The notes beneath the pieces were generated by a model, which was not told where the DNA came from, did no database searches, and was given only the letters and a program-made list of their open reading frames with translations. Shown piece after piece: positions 1 to 10,457 of a stretch of DNA of 64,000 bases. Within the stretch, counting starts at the first letter, position 1, and each line of letters begins with the position of its first letter. Source of the stretch: Monilinia fructicola (Eukaryota > Ascomycota > Leotiomycetes > Helotiales > Sclerotiniaceae); NCBI GenBank assembly GCA_008692225.1, contig VICG01000009.1:992001-1056000 (forward strand), read 5' to 3'. The translations under genes and the position numbers were made by a program.

Positions 1-1020
1 GGCAAGGGCTATAACTAACAGTATAGATAGCTCGGGGACTTTGGTGACTACAAGAAGGGAGAGAATGAAAAAGGGATTGGGACTGTTGATGATCAGGGGG
101 GTCGTTGGCGGCGATGATGGCGATGGTGAGGGAATGAGAGCCATGAGAGGTGGAAAAGTGGAGTGGGTCACGTTAAATTTGGGAAGCGATGATTGAAGGC
201 ATATGAGCTAGATTATCATAAGGAGGGCAGCCGAGACAACAAAAAGGGGGGAGGGAAAGGAGCCATATGGAAAAACAGAGTATAGTATAGAAATCAGTGG
301 GGTGAGTTGTATAGATATGATTAGAGCCATAGAAGGAGAGTGGCAGAACATGACAAGATAATGAGGCAAGACAAAATCAATTAGTGTTATACGAAATATT
401 AATAACAATTCTTTTCTCTTCACTCATAAAACTTCTTCTTCACAGCCTGTTGACCCCAATAATTGCAAACTCTCCTTCGTCCTTTCGCTCTCCCGATATG
501 TCTGAACCCGTTTTCTCTCTCTCTTGCCTAACACCCTTCCCCTTTTTTCGCCCTTTCCCCAACACTAAGAATCAACTTATGCGAAATCTCCACTCCTAAA
601 CCATTCCTTTATATATTCCAGATCTTTTACTCCGCCAATATATATACTCACTTATCTTGTCCCGTGACTTTCGTAGCGTTTCATGAATCTATTAATGCAC
701 TCGCTGAGCTCACACTAAGTCTATCTCCCTACAGTATCTATGAATCTAAATGGTGGAGATTAATCAATTTATTTAAGATAGAGAAACAGGTTTATTTGCC
801 TAAACCGTTTCATGCCCCGTAGAGCTATCACGTGCGTATGCATATACCTGTCTGTCTTACATGGGCAGGGTTACTGCAGAAAGGCTGAGTTTAGCTGCGC
901 ATCTCTCACCAAAGCTACATATGATAATTGATCGTATGGGCATGGTGATATAACGATGAAACCTGCATCGTGAATATCTTACATATCCCCGAGTGTTCTG
1001 CTATCATATCTACCTCGATC
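1..1020. other. Intergenic, no gene seen
   Basis: No reading frame here looks coding. The short open frames on both strands are low in complexity, and the best of them (208-423 minus, 384-599 plus) overlap each other. A stretch around 600-960 is AT-rich with no repeat structure. Confidence 0.6.
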
Positions 1021-2180
1021 ATGGCACAGCCTAGTTCCCCCACCATTACAATGAACAATACTGGAAGTGCAGCTTCTATACTTGCAGCTTCTCAGCAAGC
1101 CTCGTTCTCTCCAATTGCAAGTTCTGGGGTTGGAGGTGCTAATCTCCAAGCGGCTGCGGCACCTGTGTCGCAAGGACAATCACAACAACTGCCAGCAATT
1201 CAAAGTGGTATGCTAGTTAATGCTGCTCCTGTATTTCAAGGAAATATTCAGCCTGGACAACCAAACATTCAAGCTCAAGTCCAGCCACTACCTGTGCCGC
1301 CGATAGTACGTCAAGCCGTCCAGCAATGCGGATGTACACCCGACACTCCCTGTTCACAACACGCATCTACCTCAAATTTTAATCCCATCATGAAATGCGT
1401 AAGGTTTCTTGCTTTCTGGGAATGTGGAGCTATTGGGACTATTATCACCGCCGTTGCTTTTGCGATCGGCACCTTTATCTCTTAATATACCCTCAAATTG
1501 GCGATTTGGACTGCCATGAAGGATTATATTGAGCATTGTCAAGCAGATGAGGTGTGTCTTCATTACTCAAGTTATGGACGGATAAATAAATGCTGACTCA
1601 TCGAAATCAAAGGAAGCACAGCGGGCGACAGCTCAATGTAAGAACGCGGCTAGTCAGCCCCTACCTGCCGCACCACTCTTCAAATGCGATCCTACAAACG
1701 ATACCGTTATTCGTCGAACATTGGGTGGCATACTACTAGGATCCACAGAGTCAAGCACCTATAACAACAATTATATCTGTTCATACGCTTTATTATTGCA
1801 AATACTTATCTGGATAGTTCTGTCTGCAATATGCTCCTTTGCATGTAAGATATCTGGTATTCCAGGCACAATAGCAGAAAAGTTTGAACATTTTTTGGCT
1901 CAAATAGTCAATTATATAGAGGCCGTTTTTTCAATATCACCGGAATAACCCCGGGTTCGAGCACCAAATAGAAACGGACGTCCCTGAGATACTTGGGGAG
2001 GATTGTCGGAATCCAAGTCCGCAACGTCTTAGAGATAGAGATGAAGCAGCTACCGGTTCTCAACATCCATCGAGTACTATCGAGCAAGTCTGGGGAATTA
2101 CCACGTCCACAAGAAATGCATCATCCGGAATAAAATATATCAAGGATAACAAGCCTACTATCTTAGAACGCTATGTCTAG
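1021..2180 (+). pseudogene. Broken gene for a small fungal membrane protein
   Basis: Three open blocks read as one protein. Block 1 (ATG at 1021; an in-frame ATG at 970 is also possible) is Ala/Gln/Pro-rich, then Cys-rich (QQCGCTPDTPC), then a membrane segment (AIGTIITAVAFAIGTFIS). It ends at TAA 1483-1485 but continues in the same frame as YTLKLAIWTAMKDYIEHC to a GTGTGT donor at 1552. An intron of about 61 bp ends at AG 1612. Block 2 (1613-1948) gives EAQRATAQCKNAASQPLPA and a second membrane helix near 1780-1860. A one-base shift at the T6 run 1926-1931 then opens a tail from about 1923 to TAG 2178-2180. The motif of W-T, F/Y-x3-C, then C and PLPAAP is, as I recall it, common in fungal hypothetical proteins; that is memory, not a search. 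The TAA could come from CAA by C-to-T change. It may be a true pseudogene, or a live gene with two sequence errors. Confidence 0.5.
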
Positions 2181-2843
2181 AACTTTAGCCGTACCGAATT
2201 GCTTTGTTCGGTAAGCGAATCTGATAACCAAGACACGATGGAATATGAAGCAGCTCAAAGAGCTCGAAGGTGTCACGAAGTGGAACGGAGAATTGTGTAG
2301 GGCATCAAATAGTTTCAGTAATGTTATAAATTATGAAGAGAAAAAAACCAACTATGAGGGAAAAGTTATATATATATATATATATATATATATCTATTAA
2401 CTCTATGGGTGTTTTAGGCGTTCACTTTTATATGGTATCTTTTATAACTTTTTTTCTTTTTTGCTTTTCACTTTCGGGCGAAACCATTTGGGTACTCGTT
2501 AGGAGCCGGTGACAGGGTGCTTATTGAAGAATTGATCCGAACGCATTTTTTGATGATAGCTTAACGCCAACTTGGATCTTAGCCTCAGTCTCAGGGGATA
2601 TTGGAACCCATACAGGAGTGGTTACCGCAAACATGAGCTTTAGCAAAACTGGGGTAAAGGCAGAGAAACCAAATCTGGCTTCATGAGTGGCGCACAAGTC
2701 TAAACCATTGCGACATTGAGTTTCTTCTTATCATGTACTGAGTGGAGATATCTGCATGTACTGGAAAAGCAACAAGACTCTCTCTGGTTGAAATTTTGTT
2801 CACCTCCCCATTGAAATACTACTTGATCTTCTTCCCGTTGTAA
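2181..2843. other. Intergenic with a TA microsatellite
   Basis: It holds a TA dinucleotide run at about 2366-2393. From about 2730 to 2840 short plus-strand frames look weakly coding (WRYLHVLEKQQDSLWLK in one frame), possibly the decayed 5' part of the relic that follows. Confidence 0.4.
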
Positions 2844-3599
2844 GCCGACACTGCTAGACAGGACACCACTGAAATAGTCGCAGACCAAGAGTCTGAAGAG
2901 TTTCTCAAATGCCACACGAACAATCCAGGCTGGCAGGAAGATAGTTGCAAGGCTATCACAACTTGCTTCCACTTTCTAGAGCCAACAGGAATCGATATTG
3001 AAGGAGCACTTGTCGCTCTGCGCTGTTTCGGGACTAATCCTACGATGTTTGGATTTCCCAAGGAAACTTATTGATGGGTTTTGGTGTTACAAGACACAAT
3101 AGAGAGCTTTTCTATGGTCTTATTTGCAGATACATGTCTCTCATCGAGGTTTCCCCTGAAAGGAAAGAGATGTGCAGATATCACATCCAATGATGAAGGC
3201 TCAGTAGTCCTAGCAACCAAAATCCCGATGCCAAAAGGTCAAAACTCAAAACCGTCGAAGGGGTTCATCGCGTATCGTAATGAATACAGTTTAGGGTAGA
3301 AGATATATCGTAGCGCTATTGGCCTACGTCGTATTTTTGGTGACAATCGCAAGTCTCTATCCAACCCAGAAATATCAAAACCCACTCTAAGACTTGATGA
3401 AATTGCTGGTGTGCACATGTTGGACTTACGTGCAAAGTTGATCACAAGTCGGAGGCCAGGATTCTTTCGACGTCGCTCTGATGTCATTGAAAGTCTGGAT
3501 AGCAGTCGCATAATCCAAGAAGTTCGACCCATCACTACAGACATCCTTGGTGGTGCTCCCAATAAGCTCAATAATCGAAAAGGAAATAAAGATAAATAA
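2844..3599 (+). pseudogene. Decayed plus-strand coding relic, family unknown
   Basis: One frame runs 252 codons from just after TAA 2841-2843 to the final TAA 3597-3599, broken only by TGA 3072-3074 and TAG 3297-3299. A random frame of this length would hold about a dozen stops, so it was probably coding. Protein-like stretches include ESEEFLKCHTNNPGWQEDSC, FGTNPTMFGFPKE and RRPGFFRRRSDVIESLDSSR. TGA and TAG, and TAA 2841-2843, could each arise from CGA, CAG or CAA by a C-to-T change, the pattern left by repeat-induced point mutation or cytosine deamination. An alternative is a live gene whose introns remove the stops; a 50-bp GT-AG interval around 3072 is possible but weak. I do not recognise the family. 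A passing likeness of KPSKGFIAYRNEY to an HMG or alpha-box start is too short to use. Confidence 0.4.
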
Positions 3600-6241
3600 A
3601 GTGATGAAACTATGACCCATAGTATAAGTTAGCTGTCACTTGAATATTAAAGTGTTTCCACTCTTTGGGTATCAGGACCTTGATGTGTTGGAAGTTAATT
3701 GTTATCTGTTGTATTCAACCAAGTTCTGCTGGTTAAATACCATTGGGGCATGCACCCTCCGCCAAATAAATGAACCTGGCAAAAAAAATGCAAAAAAAGA
3801 TACAAGAATTGGGTAATATCCAATTCAAGTTGAGAAGCCCCGAGAGCATTCAATGACCGAAGTCGTCGAATAAGACTCTATAAACCCAGGGTTTCTACTA
3901 TGAGCGCTGTTCGAATCAAGGATGAAACGAAACTAAGGAAGCATGACCACACCGTCTCAAGAAAACTCAGTACAATATCGAGCTTTCAAGAGGGGTTACA
4001 CGTCCGTACAGACACACGTGGTGAAGGAGAGACAAGTCCCGCAGGCCAACACCAACGGATGTACGATTAAGTTGCATGATTATTACCACTACACCATACC
4101 GCAACCTCGCAATTTTGTTGTTTGTCGCTTGTTCATATCTATATAGGCGAGGGTGAGATGAATGGCGTTTGCACTGCCTTGCTACATTTTGCTTGGTTTG
4201 ACGAGGTGGTTGAAAGTGAATCATTTGCCTGTTGAGCTTTTGAGATCAGCAATCTTATGAAAAGTGGAATGTAGCTTGGTGGGCAACGAGTGAGACTTGA
4301 GATGAGAGTGAAATTTGAAATGAAATCTTCTAGCTACTTGGCCAAGGTTAGACGAGTTAAGATGAGGTGGCTGGTTGAAAACCCTCGCTTTTGAGGTCAC
4401 CCTCAGATGTTCTGTCCTATGTCGACTCTTTTCGATGCTGGGTAAAAGGACCATGGAAGTATGTACCTAGTATACACAGCGGAAAGATATTGAAAATATG
4501 AATGAGGAGATGAATATTGTGCTGGTGATGATGATAACTTAGTAAACACAATTTCTTTGCGAAGAGATGCATGAAATAACTAACTAATAGTAAGACCTCC
4601 AATAAATGAAACATAACACATTTTCGATTGCCTTAGTAGAGTATATCTCAGACCATCATGATCTAGATATTGTGAAAAGAATGACCATAGGGTCGCTATC
4701 CTTTAATGACATCTGGAATGCCGTTCCTTACCTCCGAATTTAGAGCCCATGGACGCAGAATATTCAAAATAATCTGACTATGAACCCAATTAAAGTAACG
4801 ACAGTATAGCATGTAGTAACTTTGGAGAGAATGCAACAAAGCCAAAATTCGAAAAAGACGATATGAGAAAAGCGGGTTAGACTTCATGATACTCTTGCTC
4901 ACCCATCTAGCTAAGAAGAAACGGCTTCTATTTTATGGAGTAAAGCATGACTATGAAGCGGACGCTTTAGGTCGAGGAACCTTGAGTATTATATGCTTAA
5001 GATCCTCGAATTATATACAATAATAATCGAAAACAGCATCGAGTCCTTGAGTATCTGAGTGTTAACATTCGTCCCAGGACTTTAAGCCGCTGCCGTTGAA
5101 GGTCAATGGCAGCGATCCTCCACAAAGATCAATAGCAAATAACTAATTGGAGAAATTATTCTCGTAAGCTTCATATATAACCCATTTATGGGTAATTGAT
5201 ATCACTGAATCTCCATTTGATACCAGCAATATCTATCTGTTATGTATAATTACTGTAAAATTTCAAGAATATTGTGTCAACTCGATACAAATAACCGTAT
5301 CTAGTGGTATGGTAATTTTTATAAACGAAAAAAGTCTCTGTCAAAGAAATCCCCAGTCTCCTGCCGATAATTATTCATCGTCTTCCTCTCAAGAGTTCAC
5401 CACTCTATCACCCCAAGATCTCTATGATATATATATATATCCTCTGTAAACTCTGCTATTGTCTCAAGATAATATCTCGTTAACATACAGTACCATAACG
5501 TGCCACTAGTATCTGACCGAAGTTGGGTTTGAGAAAAACTATATGACTTGGAATAGGTAGCCACCTTGGCAGGCTTGGTTATCTCTAAAAACTGATTGTC
5601 CTCGAACATTTAAAATTTTCCAGAGATTCGAATGGAGTCGGTGCTAAACATCTTAAAGGTGTAGAATATCTCAAGAAATTGACCGTCTCTCTTCACCACC
5701 ACAATTTCAATGCCCATCATGTGACTAATTGTTGTTCATAGACAAGCAACAACCATTCAACTTTAACCCCTTCGCTTAAACTTGAGAGAGCATCCATTTG
5801 ATTGAAAAACACTTCCAAACAACTTCTACTGCAATCAATCAACCCTATCATGATGTAAAACTATCAATGTCTTAGATTAACAATCTCAGAGATTAGCTAC
5901 AGGCATCGGTAATTAAGACACTATGGACACCACTGCCACTTTTCAATGTCGGTCAATGAAACCATCTCACCCCGAAACAGATTAGTTCCTGCCAATCTCT
6001 CTACCTACCAATGTATATATATATCTCTCTCTACCCCTCGCCACTTTTAAAACGTCCTCTTCATTACAATAATTTTTTTGAGCGTCAATTCCTTAATAAT
6101 GACTTATCTCACATCCCTAACCTTGTGCAGACAATTTTCTTTTGGTTCTTCAAGATTCATTCAAGTCCTTCTCTCATAGATTTCGTTAAATTCCATCTCT
6201 GCAAATTTCATCAACCAGAATTTCCCACCACAATCTCAATC
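3600..6241. other. Intergenic, no gene seen
   Basis: About 2.6 kb with only short open frames on both strands and no conserved motif. The last 250 bases before the next gene are pyrimidine-rich (CT-rich leader), as expected of a fungal promoter and 5' untranslated region. Confidence 0.55.
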
Positions 6242-6809
6242 ATGACTTCTTCTCCTCCTCCTCATACGACTCTTCCCACTAACTCCAATCACACCACCAC
6301 CCCCATCTCAACCATGCCCACTCTCCCTTCCGACGCCGCTTCTCCCACAAAGATCGTCGCTCTCCTGAACGCCGCCGAACCCACAAAATCCCATGCGTCC
6401 CATTCCCGCAGCGAGGGTATCTTCAGATCGGAGTACGAATACCTCCTCTACCTTCTCCCCCCCAATTTTCCCCAGCCCGCTCCACCGATTGGTACGTATC
6501 CCCTCAACGTTCCGCCATCTGCGCCGTGTGCATGCTCCTCCTGGTCTCTCCATCGATTAACACCCACGGTCCGAAACAGGCTGCACCCGGATCCTCACCT
6601 GCTGCCGTTGCAAGTTTGCAACTGCATTCCCCGGTGAGCCACACCTTGACATGCACGTCTCGCGCTTCTGCAAGGGCGGAGGAAGAGGGAAGGAAGGCTG
6701 TCATCATCGGTTTTGTGAGGGTTGTGTCTGGGGGGTCGTTACGGAGGGAGAGGAGATCAATGTGGGTTGGAAGATGCCTGCTAAGGGTGATAAGTATGAT
6801 GAGAGTTAG
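6242..6809 (+). CDS. Small Cys/His-rich (probable zinc-binding) protein, two exons
   Basis: Exon 1 is 6242-6491, the intron 6492-6579 (GTACGT donor, CAG acceptor) and exon 2 6580-6809, giving about 159 residues. The first 75 residues are Ser/Thr/Pro-rich and probably disordered, with an EYEYLLYLLPP segment just before the intron. The second exon is packed with metal-ligand residues: CTRILTCCRCK (Cys 85, 91, 92, 94), His 105, His 109, Cys 114, then GCHHRFCEGC (Cys 124, His 125, His 126, Cys 129, Cys 132). The start was set at MTSS because an upstream in-frame ATG (6011) would add a leader unlike protein. The spaced Cys/His set suggests one or two structural zinc sites, but it fits no finger class I can name. 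No function is claimed. The intron restores a frame that joins two Cys clusters, which supports the model. Confidence 0.55.
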
Positions 6810-8388
6810 GGTAGTTTGGGTCTGGTGTTATGGGTAACAAGGCGTGTCGCAGGGTGCGGAGTTGGGCGTTGGGCTGGAATGAGGAGGACAGATTCCGGGG
6901 CATGGAAGCCATGCTCCTAACCTTCGAAGCCTTCAGAATTGTTCGGTACTTGGGATATTCAACATGGCGCATTTTTTGGGAGAGGTGATTAGTCTCGAGT
7001 TCATACACTCAGCTTCGTTCGTATATTGAGGCTATTCTATACATTTAGCCCATTTTATGAGATGAATTCATCTCATATATTGATTTACTTCACACATTCA
7101 ATACATAACATCTAAGAGTCGTCAATTACAGTTCAAAATGACTAGCTCTAACTGCAATCTAGAATATTATCAATCCGCTCCGGTGTTGTCTCGCTCCTTC
7201 TAGCGAGAGCGTTAGATGTATCATTCATTTTTAAGGCCTTTAAAAACATACCGCACCAAGATATGAATACTATCCCGTCTCATCCCCATCACATTCTTTC
7301 TCCTCCCTTCAGCCCCTCGAGAAAATCAGAAATACAACCACCCGCTTCAATTCGCGTAATCCTCCCAACACTCATTAATCATCTCTCATTACACTTCAAG
7401 AGATATCGACAGGCCCTAGTCAGCATCCAAACAGGTAGGAAGATCTAGCTACTATAGCTTTCTTTTCTTCCTCCCTATAGTAAGCACCAGTACTCCAAGT
7501 TGCTGCATCACGTTCATGCTCGTCCATCTCTATCAGCGATGTAGAAGCTCTATTTCCATTCCCCGTTTTCCCCCACCCCCAGTCCTGTGTCCATTCTCAA
7601 TCTTTCATTGCAATGACTCGGAACCCTTTCCCGATCAAGGCTTGGGAACATCACGAGTAACTCCCATCGAATCGAGGAATAGCAAATGACAAGTAGATGT
7701 CACATGGAGTTTCCATGAGCTCCAAGCTACCACCGTCCATAGCCAATGAAACCATGAGAAATTCCACAGTTCGGTTATCAGTCGCCTGATCATGAAGTCT
7801 AGCCTCTTCGATGCCTGATACCGGTACCCGCAAGCTATCCGTATCCCGATTGCCTCATCAGAGAACTAATCAATCATCTACCCGTATGGCTGTCAAGTAT
7901 CCATGTGCGCCTAAAACCACGGTATGAAGATTCGAGTATGAAGGATTATAAGAAATAGCAACCCTTTGATGCTAAAAACGTTCAAGCTGGAGCTTGCACG
8001 TGATTTTCGATTCAAATCGAACTATCTTGGTTAAACATACGAATGCGAGATGCAGCTGCGCACTCCGCACTGGAGTTGCTAAGCGGAGGGTTGTGCCCCC
8101 CTCGTTACCTTTACTAGCGATAGAACATTCCTTTCAGGTTCCGTAGACATGAAGTCGGAAGGAAATATCCGATGCAAGTGTGTGGTAAATATTATTGTTA
8201 GGCATCCAAACTACTGAATATATATGATGCATGCTCCAAGAGATCCGTGCCCTATGTTTGACTCCATGTGATGATCACGTGAGCACAACACAGCATGATG
8301 ACAACTCCCTCAATTATCTCGATCAACACAAAGGACATTAATAAATTGTCGAGCGCCGCCTGGATCTAGACTGGGTATCGATCGGGTC
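6810..8388. other. Intergenic, no gene seen
   Basis: About 1.6 kb with scattered short frames only. There is no repeat of note and no RNA gene recognised. Confidence 0.5.
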
Positions 8389-9821
8389 ATGGCGCCAATA
8401 CCCGATACCCCGCGGAATGCAGTGACAGAACCCAGGTCTCGCAATATAAAGGAAAGCGAGAATGAACGTGGAAACAGTGCGGGTAGCGAAGATGAAGACA
8501 GGAGCGATGGAAAGAGATATCGAAGTCATATCGAGCGAACAGCGACAGAGCCTAGGGATGAGGTATCTATCTATTCCCTTTCATGTTTTCCATCATAAAA
8601 GTGCCAAGTCAACACCCACATACACCCAGCCAAACTTAAGATTAATAAGCATCCCCTCAAAGCAAGCTATCATTAACCAACCGCCAGTCCCTGCACACAC
8701 TTATCCTCGAAAGGATAACACCCATCAACGCTACCACCCGCCTTTTTTACCTCTCTCCCCCTTCCAATCCTCCCCAGCAAACCCAAAAGCAAAAGCTCAC
8801 GTGGAAGCCCGGACAATGGGTTGACCTCTACCTCCCTGGGATTGAAAAACCCGGCGGCTACAGCATTACGAATTTCCCCCTCCACCACACCCCAGATCAG
8901 ACCAGCACGCCGCCCTCCACCACCGCACCACCAAACGAGGAGGAGACATCACGCACAGAGAAGAGAGACGCAGAAGATCAAGGCATCGAACTTGCAATCC
9001 AAAGACCCATTATCCCACACGAGGGGGAAGGAAAGATAAGCGAGCAGGTCACATGGCTATTTCAGGATGCTGGAGAGATTGTGGGGACGGAGGTGCGGGT
9101 TCGGGTTGGAGGATCATTTGTGTGGCCGCCGGATTCGTTCGCGTCCTTTCCTTCCTCGGCAGCAAAGGGCGACGACGATGGCAAGCATTTGCACAATGGG
9201 ACGGGAGTAAAGAGGATCATATTCATAGCTGGTGGGATGGGTATCAACCCACTTATCAGTATGGTTGGATATATCAATAGCAGATTGGAGATCGATGGCA
9301 GGAATGCCGGACGTGAAAGCGAGAGCGCAAGGGAAAGAGAAAGCTACGCAAATCTCGAAATCCAATTCCTCTACACCACGAAAATCCCTCCACTGTCCAC
9401 TAACAAAGGAGAGGGAGAGGAAGAGGGAGAAGCAGAAGCAGAAGCAGAAGCACAAACCCTCCCCCTCAACTCAATCCCCTTCCTCTCCCGCCTCACCTCA
9501 ATATTCTCCCCTCCCACCGCGCAACCGCACCCCCCAAAACGAAACTGGAACCTCCACCTCTTCCTCACCAGCCTCTCGCCCACCCCAACCCTACACCCAA
9601 AACTCCCCATCCACCCCCACCCCCACCGAATAACCCCCCAAGCCATCCACGACGCCCTCCCCCACCCCCCGCAAGAAAAAAGATCCCAAACCCTCATCTA
9701 CATCTGCGGACCGCCCACCATGACAGATTCCATCACCAGGATGGCGCGAGAGGCGCTGGGCATGGTGGAGACCGACGGGGACGACGAGAGGGCACGTATT
9801 TTGTGCGAGAGGTGGTGGTGA
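8389..9821 (+). CDS. OXNAD1-like FAD/NAD(P)-binding oxidoreductase
   Basis: A ferredoxin-NADP reductase-fold protein like OXNAD1 (oxidoreductase NAD-binding domain protein 1), probably using FAD and NAD(P)H. The main exon begins at 8778 after a pyrimidine-rich CAG and is open to TGA 9819-9821. It starts with WKPGQWVDLYLPG and GGYSITNFP (flavin-binding barrel). It then has IIFIAGGMGINPLISM (pyridine-nucleotide GGxGxxPL loop) and ends with LIYICGPPTMTDSI (the C-terminal CGPP motif). A long Pro/Glu-rich insert with an EAEAEAEA run (about 9425-9455) and many prolines separates the last two, longer than usual. The first exon is not settled: SHIERTATEPRDE (8529-8567) matches the family's usual N-terminus in outline, followed by a GTATCT donor. 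NLRLISIPSKQA near 8632-8667 lies in another frame, so one or two introns, or a base error, remain unresolved. The gene converges on acrB. Confidence 0.72.
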
Positions 9822-10457
9822 GGGTGCAGTTTAATTTGTATATCTTTGGCGAGATCCAAGGTGGGGGAGGAGGGAATGATACGAAGACAGGAAAGAAAAG
9901 GTCGACATAGAAACCCCCGGAGTGGTGAAACAAGTCCAATTTGGAGCGTCGTGGCGCCGGAGAAACTTACGCTGATACCTCAAATGAAATCAGACCATGA
10001 CCGTGAAATTTACCATGCGGCAAATGTTTCATACGCCCGGTATGAAATGACTTGGAATTTCTGGGCGCCAAGTATTATGTGCAGCTGTTGTGATGTTCGT
10101 AAAAAAATATCCGAGAAATGTCTCAGTCCCCCCACTTGCCTTTTCTGTGCATTTTCGTACTGGGTATACTCCCAAAATGTTTGCCGAGCACAATTTGCAC
10201 ATGGAATAAATCATATCACATCACGATAGGATAGAATCAAAAGGGCAAAGTGAAATAGAGAACAAAAAACTTGCAAGCTTCATTTTACTACTATGCCAAT
10301 CATGTATTTATTTTAACTGGCCGCAGCCCACGTCGGAAGATTTTCACACTTTTGACTTCACCGTGACCACAGATATCAACCAAGTAGATCGGGCAAATCC
10401 AACCACTCTGGAGTTCCTTTAAACGCAGCACCCTTAGCAAAAAATCTAAGCCCGCAA
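9822..10457. other. 3' intergenic between convergent genes
   Basis: It separates the convergent OXNAD1-like and acrB genes and must hold both terminators. A 127-codon open frame (9846-10229 plus) has no motif and is not called. Confidence 0.5.

Noticed and set aside
1945..1975. GGTTCGAGC as a tRNA B box
   Set aside because: No matching A box or acceptor stem; it lies within a reading frame.
3081..3299. Possible mating-type HMG or alpha-box start (KPSKGFIAYRNEY)
   Set aside because: The likeness covers only about a dozen residues, the expected downstream residues are absent and a stop follows.
6011..6241. Upstream in-frame extension of the Cys/His-rich gene
   Set aside because: The extra 77 residues come from a CT-rich leader with biased composition; the start at 6242 fits better.
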